Shown piece after piece: positions 23,518 to 33,455 of a stretch of DNA of 64,000 nucleotides. The DNA is taken from NCBI RefSeq assembly GCF_963678635.1, contig NC_087066.1, forward strand, positions 5,051,954-5,115,953, written 5' to 3'. Positions within the stretch are counted from its first letter, which is position 1, and every line of letters starts with the position of its first letter. Below the pieces are notes generated by a model that had not been told where the DNA came from, did no database searches, and saw only the letters and a program-made list of their open reading frames with translations. Source of the DNA: Symsagittifera roscoffensis. Lineage: Eukaryota; Xenacoelomorpha; Acoela; Convolutidae. The position numbers were made by a program, and so were the translations under genes.

Positions 23518-24363
23518 AGTACAATTAGTCCAAGCAACTGAGGATGGGGTATCTGACTTCATAATGAGATTAAGGAATATTTGTTGAAAACATTTCGACT
23601 TGAATTAAGAAACCTGATTTAGAGAATGGTTCGTTTTCAAAAAAATGACTTTAGTCGAAAAGAAGGTTCAGTCAACAATGGAGTCGATGCCTAACTTCTT
23701 ATTTTTCAAATCTGACGTTGTTAATAATTGAAGTGCTGTTGAAGTTCAATTTAAAAAAAGGCACACTTATAAATCCCATTTTAGGCGATTTTAGCGAATT
23801 GCACCCAATGAAAACCTACGTACAGTGAATTTGAAACAAAAAATAACAAAGCATGTCATGTGACCGGATGAACATATTTGAACCAGTTTAGGTTTGAAGA
23901 TAATCAAAATCAAAACAATTTGTTAATGTTCTTTACAAAGAGATGAGAAACTCGAACATACTCCTAAAGGCAATCCATTTATTATGAATGTTTCTTATTT
24001 TGTTGCCAACTAATTGATGTTTACAAGTTATTTTGGTCTTTTTCAGACGCTATGGAAAAGACATCTAGTTATTGTTTGTTGGCTGAAAATGTTTCAGCAT
24101 GATTGCGAAATTGTTGCTATGAATACAACTTCCGACCATTATTTAATTTGATGGAAATATGCTGATCATAATTTGAAAGTATCTTATCCAAGTCTTTGTT
24201 TTTACTGCGTCAGCGTTGCTCAAGGGCTACTGTAGACTATAGAGTGTTACTATTCATTTATGTTGGTCATTACTTAAAGTTTTTTTGTTTCTCTTAACTG
24301 TCTTTTTTGTCATCTTTATTGCAATTTTTTGCTTTTGATATAATAGACCGTTAAGATCAAGTT
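23518..24363. other. intergenic, no supported gene
   Basis: No supported exon or repeat boundary. Short hydrophobic frames only. Confidence 0.4.
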
Positions 24364-25014
24364 TCCCGGGTTGCCCAAAATTGCTTGTCGTACATTTCTC
24401 ATAAAAGGGAAATTTCTTTTCATGCAAGGCCATACTATTTTATCCGTACAGAAAATTGTATGAATTCTCTAAAATAAACTTTTTCCCATAAATGGAAATT
24501 ATATAATAGGTGTTTTTTTTCATAAACCAAAAAGTTGTTTTTTGTTTCTAACTTTTTTTCGGAAAAATTATGGGTTGTGTTTGCAACCGAACACAAGTGA
24601 TACAAACCTTGGTTACTCAAATCACCTACGGTTGGACGGTTTTGCATTTAGAATGCATAGAAAACGACCTAGAAGGGTCCTTGAGCTGTCTTTCACAAAT
24701 GATATAACAAAAGTAACAAACTTTTATTGTATCCAGGGCTGCGTTATGCACACAAAAAATTAATTTTGCATGCAATAAAAAAAACTTCGAAAAATATTTG
24801 TTTGCGTACAAAATTCAATTTGCAGTTAAACAAAAATTCAGCAAATTTTCAAAATAACTGTGTCGCCATCACAAAAATGCGGTTTTTTTAAGTTCAAGGA
24901 CATTAACAGCAATTTTGAACTAAAAAAAATTTCTGGAAAACTCAAAATATGGAAATTTTACGGCAAATTGTTTTTTGAAATCTAAAGGAACGTTTTGTAA
25001 GATGGTCAAACCGG
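24364..25014. mobile_element. TIR element, TCCCGGGTTG family, copy 1
   Basis: Begins TCCCGGGTTGCCCAAAATTG and ends near GGTCAAACCGG. Its interior (GCGTTATGCACACAAAAAATT through AAATTCAATTTGCAG, 24740-24830) is found inverted in the element at 45358-46151. Shorter than that copy, with internal deletions. No coding capacity. Confidence 0.7.
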
Positions 25015-25071
25015 CTGAATACTTAACAGGTTTTTACTGCAGCTACGACTCCTAATTTGAAACAAGACTGT

Positions 25072-25599
25072 TCGAATCAGGGCGAAGCCCTGAATGTTCC
25101 GAATGCCTTTTAAGGTTTATTGAGCAGCAGTAATACATAGAAAAATTTAAATGAAATAAAATAAAATGAAATTTTTTTTTCTAGAATTTGAAATTTTTTA
25201 TGAAAATCATCCCCCCACATGCCATATTAAGTACAAAAGGATAGATTTTGGTCCTTGTAACAAATCATTATGGCAAGTAAGATTCGTTCAACCAACTTGG
25301 AACGATTTATAAGACGGATTAAATCTCGCTTACGCATTAATAGCGCGAATTATATTGCGCGTTACTTGTCCCAAATTGGTCAAAATGGCCAAAATGGCAA
25401 TCTTTAAACCCTCATAACTTTACAAAAAAGATCACAGGTGAAATATCTTTTCAAATTTAAGCTCAGGACAACAATACATTTTGAATGATACAAAAAAAAT
25501 CCGTCAAAAATGGCTAGTTAAAAAGTCGAAATTTGTCTGAAGAAAAAAAAACCACTCCGAGCTTAAATATTCCGTTACTTTCGTATCGAAAGTCGGAAC
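25072..25599. mobile_element. dispersed ~0.53-kb element R, copy A
   Basis: One of three copies in the window (also 26373-26891, and inverted at 44371-46221). It starts around ACAAGACTGTTCG, contains the hairpin CAGGGCGAAGCCCTGA and ends in the palindrome ACTTTCGTATCGAAAGT followed by CGGAAC. GTTCCGA near the left and TCGGAAC at the right may be short terminal inverted repeats. No coding capacity; the element superfamily is unknown. Confidence 0.75.
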
Positions 25600-26372
25600 A
25601 ATCATTATGGATTGCGATAATAATGTAGATGAAACTGGTTTAATCTATTCAATTAGTCTACAATCCTCGAAACCAAAATTGGCTGTTCTATCAGTTTACT
25701 GTGACAAACACGAAAATATAATGTTAGAAAGCTTTATCCATAATTTCTTTGTTCTGTTTGTTTTGTTTATAAAAAGAAGTACGTATAATTTAGAAAATAC
25801 TTAGAAATATGATTAAATAATGAAAGAAATCCGTTCTGTATCACACAAAATGACAAAGGAAAGAACACATTTAATTTGAGTCATAATGTGTTTGCTTTGA
25901 GTTATTAAGTCGAGTTTTTTCACACAATAATTTCAAACGCCTAAAAATATTGTGCGACAAAGTAAACCAAATGAGATTTTCTAATCGTGATTTCTCGAAC
26001 CAGCACTTATAATTTGATTCTTTTTATAATATAACTATAACTATATAATACTATTATAACTATAAGTAGTTTCCTTCATCAAAACATTTTTGGGTCACAG
26101 CTTACAATATACCAGCTGCACCAGTCTTTTAGCATGGGTGAGATAGCTCAAATTTTAAAAGACTACGATGGCATTGTCTTTGGATGAAAAGTTCAGTATT
26201 TCTTTTCAAGCGTCAGCTGTTAAGTTAAACGGTTCAAAGCGCATTATTAAGTGTTACATTAAAATGTCAAATGAAAATAAAAATTCGTTTTTTTTTTGTT
26301 TTAATTGTTATTGGTTATAGTTTTTTTCTTCATTTTTCTGATAATCTTCCCCTGCATGTTGCATAAATTACA

Positions 26373-26891
26373 ACACGACTGCTCGTATCAGAGCGAAGCT
26401 TTGAATAATCCGACTGCCTTTTAGGGTCAATGGAGCAGTAATAAAATGAAAATTTGAGTGTAATAAAACAAAATTAATTTTTTTCATAAATTTTGAGTTC
26501 ATTTTTTTTGTGAAAACATTCCCCCATAAGTCATATTAAGTAGAAAGTGATAAATTTTGCTCCTATTAACAAATCAATTGGGGCATATAAGCTTACTTCA
26601 TCAAACGAGAACGATTTTTAAGACGGATTAAAACTCGCTTACGCGTTAAGAGAACTAAATATATCGCGCAATAATTGTCCCAAATTGACAAAAATAGCAA
26701 TCTTTAAACCCACATAACTTTAAGAAAAATGATCTTAGGTAAAATATGCTGTGAAACTTAAACCTAGGATAACAATAAATTTTGAATGATTTAAAAAACT
26801 CCGTCAAAAATGGCTAGTTAAAAAAATGAAATTTCAAAAAGACCCACCCCGAGCATAAATATTCCATTACTTTCGTTACGAAAGTCGGAAC
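26373..26891. mobile_element. dispersed element R, copy B
   Basis: Same order and orientation as copy A: ACGACTGCTCGTATCAGAGC at the left, AAGACGGATTAAAACTCGCT in the middle, TTACGAAAGTCGGAACA at the right. Substitutions and small indels are spread throughout. Confidence 0.75.
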
Positions 26892-28080
26892 AAAAATCAA
26901 TTTGCTCAAGCTAATTTGGGATGATTTATGAGCCATATTAAACAGAATCTTGCGTTCAATTGAACGTAAGATATCAAGGAGCCATTGCTCCAAATCATCC
27001 AATTTTCCATCCAAAGCACCAAAACTATACAGATGTTGATAAAAATCAAAAATATACATTTTTTTGAGTTTTGATGTCAAACTTTTTCAGATGACTTCAC
27101 GTTTTGTTCAAAAGTGGCTATCTACAAATTCCAAAGGTTTATGAACTACTTAATACTTTTTGCGCATTCAAAAACACAATTTGAAACAGGGGCGGGTTTA
27201 GCAGACAACTTTCATGTCTTCAGTCGTTAAACTTGTCCTTAATAGGTTTTGTTTATTGGGTACTGTTATTTTGAAGGGGCGTTCAAGGCAATTGTGGCTT
27301 TTACATCTTATGTCAGCTACAGGAAATTCATTGGTTTTTTTGAGTAGACGACATATTTTGTTACGTAGCGAACATCAAATTTATCTGTTCTTTTTTGGTA
27401 GCAAATTTATAATCGAACAGTAATAGTTGATCGAAAACAAATTCAAGACAACTTCAATATCTTTTTTTCTTAATTCTTTTGAGATTCATTTAAACTCGTG
27501 CTACAAAACCGTTTGTTCAAAAACAGAATTCTGATAAGTAAATAAAAAAATGGCAATGATTGTAATAAACGTCTGATAAGTTAATAACTACTGTTATCTG
27601 CAATTGCCACAAACGACTGGAAGACACAAAAGCATGACGTGACAATTTTTGAGATGTAGAAATTAGCAAATTTAGTGAAAAGTTTGTCCTCGGTTAATGT
27701 TCGATTAAAAGTGGGAATTAAATTTCCTCCCAGTTTGTCTTCACTCAGTAATTAACGCATCACAGCACGCGGTAGAGTGCTCTTTTTGAGTGATTTATTG
27801 TCTGTATCTAGAATACTTGGTGCTATGTTACTGTATTTTTTTAGATCTCCTTTCTTCCTGTAAGTTGTTTGAACAAGCGCCCTCTTTTTTATCAGTGGCT
27901 CCGGTGGTCTCTTACCCTTAGTATAATTCAGTTATTTTTAGTTGTTTTAAAATTTCTCCCAACTCTCTGGCAGGTAAATTTAATTTTAACTCTTCTCGTC
28001 TAAATTTTTTTAAACTTAATTGGACATAACATTTCGACCGAAGTTGATAAAAACTGCAAATATTGTTTTTGGATCATCAG
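26892..28080. other. intergenic, no supported gene
   Basis: Contains a hairpin (GCGTTCAATTGAACGT near 26950) but no supported exon. Confidence 0.4.
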
Positions 28081-28091
28081 GGTAATGAAAA

Positions 28092-28215
28092 ATGCAGAGT
28101 ACACTATACTTGGGAATTTTCGCTTGCTCCATGTTGATGGCTTCCTCATTGGCAAGTGAAGATAACAAAACCCAAAAGCGATACTTGGTGAAAAGCTTCT
28201 TGCGACCGCATCAAG
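28092..28215 (+). CDS. signal-peptide exon of a secreted peptide precursor
   Basis: The ATG at 28092 lies 11 bp after a plausible acceptor (GGATCATCAG, ending at 28080), so the exon probably starts at 28081. It encodes a strong secretion signal (YLGIFACSMLMASSLA) followed by SEDNKTQKRYLVKSFLRPHQ, then a consensus donor (CAAG|GTAAGC) in phase 1. The KR after the acidic pro-segment is a classic prohormone convertase site. The residues at the donor (HQ, then a split Gly codon if the next exon begins GT) would suit an amidated peptide. The GFFxDQAxG peptide exon lies 1.2 kb downstream on the same strand and may be the same gene, but I could not find a phase-consistent join. A decayed copy of this exon lies at 33338-33455. 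Confidence 0.6.
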
Positions 28216-29412
28216 GTAAGCTGATCAGTTCAATTTTCATTAACCACTTGAATTCGGTTACTCAAAATCTAACCGAAGTGAACTCGGTCGAATAGTACAA
28301 TTTTAGACTAAGGTGCACCCCTGATTATTGCATGACATTCAAAGCAGGGTGAATTCAGTCTGCTTGTCGAGTCTCAAATCAGGGTCGAAATTAGGTTGAG
28401 CCAAGTTTTGCTCTACGTTAGAGTTTTTGTGAAGTAATTTCTGGCGCCTTTTTCATCATGTTGCCTTCGAAATATCACGCGTTCTTAAAATCCTGCACAC
28501 GTAACTGGAACCTTGATTAAATTACTGCGAAGCTCAAAACGTTTGGTCGAAATGTCAAATTGGCTACCGAAGGTTGCAAATGCATGCTGGTATCAAGAAC
28601 TGAAAAAAAAAATTTCACGCCACAGATGAACGAGTCGAACAATTAGTTTGGCAGATTTGTTGATCAGAAAAAAGCTCATAAAAGTTTCAAGTTAAGAAAC
28701 TTAACTCTTTTTTTCACAATTTGATTTCCTCACAGCTTTTTTTTTACTGTTGTGTCTGATCTAATATCTAATCAAACTTTTGCTGATGTTTATCCCATTG
28801 ATTTTCCGTATAAATTATTGTGAACGAGTTTTGGTCGAGCAAACTTTTCAGTCATTAGTAGTCAATGAACTTATTTTTTATTGTGCTTCACACGCATAAT
28901 TTTATTTCAGTCGCATTCTAAACTTGGGTTTATTCTCAGTCGAGGTTTAGTCTGAATATATACTGTTTCACACAGGTAAGTCGGTTAATGGAGGGTTGCA
29001 GTATCTTCATTACTTGCAATCACCTGTTTTTCTTTTTCTCCTTTTTAATTTTTGGGCTGAGAACAAAACAAAATATTGCCTTTTTCCTAGCATCTGAACT
29101 ATTTCCCCGTTCGCAGCAGAACATTTTCCATTCGACTTGGACTCGCCATTTCCTATCCTATTTCACTCAAAATTTGTTTAGAATAGATAGTAGTACTCAT
29201 TTCTCTTTATCAAATTTGTTGACGTGGTCAATTTACAGAGTCGATGACTTATTTTAAAAGTCAAACTTGTATTAAGTTTTGTTCAAAAAGATAATCTATG
29301 AAAAAAAAATACTAACCGCAGATTGGGAGTTCTCATTCTTTGACATATATTTTCAATGTAATCGAAGCGTTGAATTCACTGAAATATTCATTGATTTGTA
29401 CTTTCAAGGTAA

Positions 29413-29577
29413 AAGATCAATCCTCGAGAACCATTGGCTTTTGCAAAGGATGACTCCGTAGACAATAATGAGAAGCGAGGGTTCTTCACAGATCAGGCAA
29501 AAGGGAAGCGCGGATTTTTTGCCGATCAAGCAGTTGGAAAGCGCGGGTTTCTTGGCGATCAAGCTGTGGGAGTCTAA
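29413..29577 (+). CDS. neuropeptide-type precursor exon with GFFxDQAxG-KR repeats
   Basis: Open from 29413. It reads a spacer (REPLAFAKDDSVDNNE) then three consecutive 33-nt units: KR-GFFTDQAKG, KR-GFFADQAVG and KR-GFLGDQAVG, followed by Val and a stop. Each peptide is bounded by Lys-Arg and ends in Gly, the pattern for cleavage by prohormone convertase and C-terminal amidation, giving for example GFFADQAV-amide. Units differ mostly at third codon positions (CGA/CGC, GGG/GGA, TTC/TTT, CAG/CAA, GCA/GCT), which argues for selection on this frame over the other five. The next three 33-nt units (to about 29664) are decayed copies. The 5' boundary is uncertain: AAAAG|ATC at 29415 (phase 0) is usable but weak, and the stronger TTTCAAG at 29408 would place a stop in this frame. 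I do not recognise the peptide family. Confidence 0.68.
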   Translation, partial: KINPREPLAFAKDDSVDNNEKRGFFTDQAKGKRGFFADQAVGKRGFLGDQAVGV

Positions 29578-29664
29578 TGGTTCTTCACAGACCCAGCGAC
29601 GGAAAAGGGCGGATATCACCGATCAAAGTAGAGCTGGCGACAGAGGTATCTTCATCGACCAATG
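29578..29664 (+). repeat. three decayed units of the peptide repeat
   Basis: DNA alignment shows units 4-6 continuing the 33-bp periodicity. Unit 4 keeps WFFTDPATE in frame, but its dibasic site has become a stop. Unit 5 has a 2-nt deletion, and in the shifted frame reads RRKRADITDQS. Unit 6 reads DRGIFIDQ then a stop. They now lie beyond the stop codon of the precursor. Confidence 0.65.
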
Positions 29665-29965
29665 AACCGGAAAATAAAAATAAATATGAAAATAGGGCTG
29701 CTGTTTCAATTGCTTGTTCAAAACTAAGTTGTTTGTCGAATAATTTATATTGAAAAAAATACTCAATTCAACCTTATTACTTTTTCAATTGAAAAACAAA
29801 TTAAATCACAAAAAACTAACAATTTCAAAAGAATTTAAAATTTTGAAAAAAAAACAATAGTCTTTTTATTAAGATTTTTTTTGGTATAAATTACCAAGTA
29901 CCTTAGTTTTTTTCCTCAGATCCAAAGTTTTTTTATTCAGAGAAGCAGCCCACATCCAGTTTCAA

Positions 29966-30835
29966 GCGTTAATAATTGATTATATTACGATTTTAGTACC
30001 AGTCTTACTAAAATTGAGAAACAATCGATCTAGTCAATTATCATTTGAATCTAATCTCTCTTTTTAAAATCAAATTATAATTAATCATAATACCTAAAAT
30101 CAATTATAATCGAATGTTTTTTCGTCTATTTTTCGATACAATTATAATCAATAATAATTGATAATAATCCATTGTTTTTATTCAAATTTCTAATTCATTA
30201 GTTTTGCACAATAATTGGTGATAATCATTTTTGTTTGTCCATTTTGTCTTAGAAGTTGCAATTATTTATTCCTATGAAAAATGAGAAAAATGTTTTTAAA
30301 GTTTTCAATCAAATCAAGTTTTTTTTCATTTCTTCCTCATTTGAGTTGTTATGTGATGCATATATTTTTTAACCACCAAAATATCAGCAAACTGATTTGG
30401 TTTCATGATTGATTCGGAAGAAATTTTTTTCATCTACCGCGTGAACGTTTCCACTATTATGAAAGGATCTCTATGAAACTTTTATTTCGTGGTAAAACTT
30501 TGTGTGTTCACATGAACCAAAGTGTTCACGAGATCTCTCTTTTTGAAATTTTCCTATTGACACAAAATTAAAAACCCATAAGTTATAATTCGGTTATTGT
30601 TTTGAATTGACAAAAAGTTGGCAAAATAAGAAATTATAATCGATTGCAATCGGTTATAATTGATTTTAGGGTGTTTTTATAAGAACTATAATCAATTATT
30701 ATCGACTATAATCTCCTGGAAAAAATCATGATTATAATCAATTATAAGTCCTTTAAAAACCCAATTGTGGTAATTATAATCAATTATGATTGTCAAAAAA
30801 TATCATAATAGTCCGTTATAATCGATTACTTACGC
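29966..30835. mobile_element. TIR element packed with AATTGATTATAAT-type motifs
   Basis: The left end GCGTTAATAATTGATTATAT and the inverse of the right end (GCGTAAGTAATCGATTATAA) match with a few differences. About 200 bp inside each end are filled with variants of TAATCGATTATAAT. The middle is unrelated AT-rich DNA without coding capacity. Resembles in design the elements at 40128-41027 and 46917-50833. Confidence 0.6.
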
Positions 30836-30851
30836 CTAAATTTGGATGCGG

Positions 30852-31045
30852 TAGGGGTGGATTTAGGGAGTGGTTGCGGACGCCCCTCCCCTCAGGGATT
30901 CGACCACCTGTCGACGAAAAAGGTCCCCCTTTTGTACTATTTTCGGATATCCATTTTTGGAGACGGGAACTAAATTTTTCGGCGCCAATATATACTTATT
31001 TTGTATATACTAAATACCCTCGAGAAAATCTTAGATCCGCCCCTG
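30852..31045. mobile_element. hAT-type MITE, GGGGCGGATCTA family
   Basis: Left end TAGGGGTGGATTTAGG, right end inverse CAGGGGCGGATCTAAG. Inside are GGGATTCGACCACCTG and CGGCGCCAATATATAC, shared (one inverted) with the element at 42982-43409. No matching 8-bp flank found, so the boundaries may be eroded. Confidence 0.6.
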
Positions 31046-32084
31046 CTGAAAAGTAAGTTGAATTTTTATATCAATTTTACACTAGCAAAAAAATTTAAAT
31101 ACAACAATTACCTCTTTTCAATGAGCAAAAAGTTTTGTTTATAAATCCTGAAAATAAATTTCAAATTTAGGCAGTAACGCCAATCTACAGCGCTTTCATC
31201 TTTCATTTAACAAATGAACGATGATTGTTCTTAAATTAAATGACACCTTTCAGCGGTCATATCACCAACATGATTGAGCATGTTTTTAGCAAGAAACGAC
31301 CTTTTTTTGAACTGAATTAGATGATTTAAAGGTTTGTTTTGATGTTTGCCTGTGATGATCAGAACAAAAAAAGTAAAAGCATGGTAAGTAAATCGCACCT
31401 TGAGTTCTTAGCAAATATACCGTCGCTAAAATCTAAAAAACCTATTTATGTTTCATCTCATTTTAACTTTTTAAATTCAATTTCATCGCATTTCATGTTT
31501 TTCTCGTAAGCTTGTGTGAGTGCTAAATTTAGTCGCAAAATAAATTATAAACTCAATCAGGTTCTAAGCTAGTTTTGTTCCTTTTTCATTTTGTACTGAG
31601 GGATGTCTGAAGGAAGCTTGAATCCATCAAAATGCAAAAACTTCATCAAGTCCTCGGTTCATATTGGATCTGAAATTAAAAAGCAAAAAAGTTCAAATAT
31701 TTTTTGTTAATTGAACGCAGCTCGAAAACCGGCTAGACGAGTTGCGATATAGATTTTCACTCGAATCTTATATAGAATCTTTGAGAGAAAAATCATCCAT
31801 TCAGGCAGAATTCCTTTTAAAACTACTGCAAAAAAATTAAGTTTCGACCCGTGACGAGTAGAAACAAACTGTACTCTTCAATTCTATCGATAATAATATA
31901 TTTTGAACAGGAAAAAGCTCAAACCGTTGTGAAAAGTAAAATTTAATAGTTTTTTTTTCACCTAAGTTTTCAGAATGCGTTATTTGACATCTGATTGACA
32001 ACTAAAACAAAAAATGGAAGTATTTCGTCTGTATTTTCTTTTCTGGTTTTTTTTTGCTGAAAAATGATAGAAAAACTAGCCCAT
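31046..32084. other. intergenic, no supported gene
   Basis: No exon or repeat recognised. Confidence 0.4.
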
Positions 32085-32990
32085 ATTTGCCGTTACAGTA
32101 ATTGCAGAAACTGATGTCCTAAAGTTCAATCGTAGCATGTGCTGAAAACGCTGCTTTCAAAAGGTTTCAGTTTTTTCTAGTGACCGTTTTTTTAGTTTAA
32201 TATTTAAGTTTTAACGGAAAAATGTTTAACAAGCGTTTAATTAAAGTTTCAAAACTTCATTTGCCCTACATGTATTCTCTCTTGACTGCATTTAATTATT
32301 TTTTTTTTATTGCTAATTTAGAAAAAACAATCGTGTTTGGTACATATATCGACGAAATTTATCTGAAATCTAAGTTAATAAACCTAATGAGTGTCAAGAA
32401 TCGACTCAGTGAAAATAACTGAAACACTTCATCCTTATTTTAGAAATCATGTTTGTTCAGAAAGTTAAGGATAACTACATACTTGCCGAACAGATTTAGT
32501 ACGAAGTAAATTTCCATAGTTTTTCTCCATAAAAAGAAACATTTTCAGCTAAAAGATATCAGACACTGGTCTTGGAATATAAAACTATCCCGAAAAGTTA
32601 CTCGTTGTTATTTTGAACCTTAGTGGTTTTTCATAAATTTGATCAGAAAAAAGCAAACATAAAATAATGTTCTGGGTTTATTTTTTAAATTCCTACAGCA
32701 TAAGTCGTACTGTGAAAGTATCGATATTGTAAGCTGTAGGTTTTTATTTTGTTGAAGTTTTAGAACAACCGAGAAGTCACATTTATTAAAAAAAGAAGGG
32801 TTCTAGTTTCTTTTTAAATTTTTGCAAGTGAGTCTTTATGAAAGGCGAGAGGTTTCGACAGTGCACGTGCATTCTCAAACTTTTTTGAAAAACTGAAACC
32901 TCTTGAAAGTCAGCGGTTTGAGCAAATTGTTTTGCTATAATATTTAGAGACATCAGTTTCTGCAAATAATGTAAAAGCAAATGAATAAAA
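32085..32990. repeat. inverted repeat pair (~100-bp arms), possible foldback element, with a third copy at 33215-33325
   Basis: About 32085-32190 and 32880-32990 are inverted relatives sharing GACATCAGTTTCTGCAA, GAAACCT-TTGAAAG and CAGCG-TTT. A third, direct relative lies at 33215-33325 (CAGCAGTTTGAGCGAATTTC), just before the decayed signal exon. Arms are diverged, so the event is old. Confidence 0.5.
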
Positions 32991-33337
32991 TGAAAAACTT
33001 AAAAACAAAAAAGTATGCAGACGCTATTTTCCATTTTAAAATTGATTTGCAATTTGAAGGGAACCAAAACTGGAAACAATTTTTTATTTGATAGGGGAAA
33101 AACGCAACTCTGAAACTTAAATGAATTTAAATGGGTTTTCAATTAAGCCTATCAATTGCGACCAATAGACAAAAAACCAATCGAGTTATCTTTTATTAGA
33201 ATTACTGGCATGAAAGGAAACTGAAAATGTTTTAAAATCAGCAGTTTGAGCGAATTTCAAGGCAAAAATTTTAAAACACCAATTTCTGTAAGTACTGTAA
33301 CTGCAAATTTTGGCTCATTTTGCTATCTTTTTTTCAG

Positions 33338-33455
33338 CATACAAAAGAAAAAGCCCATTTTTTCCATTTTTGGCTTTCTCCATGCTAGCTGCTTGCTTAA
33401 TGACAATTGAAGTCGACCAATTCTTAATGAAATGCTTAAGAGCGACCGCATCTAG
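33338..33455 (+). pseudogene. decayed copy of the 28.1-kb signal-peptide exon
   Basis: After an acceptor (TTTTTTTCAG) the sequence aligns with 28081-28215: TTGGCTTTCTCCATGCTAGC for the signal core, then TTCTTAATGAAATGCTTAAG and GCGACCGCATCTAG followed by GTAAGT. The start codon is lost, the KR site and acidic segment are deleted, and the reading frame is closed by a stop at the donor. Flanking splice sites are kept. It shows that this locus was duplicated about 5.2 kb apart. Confidence 0.7.

Noticed and set aside
25607-25804. ATG frame starting MDCDNNVDETGLIY as a small gene
   Set aside because: Protein-like at first, but it begins right at the edge of element R, turns hydrophobic and low-complexity, and has no splice or promoter signal.
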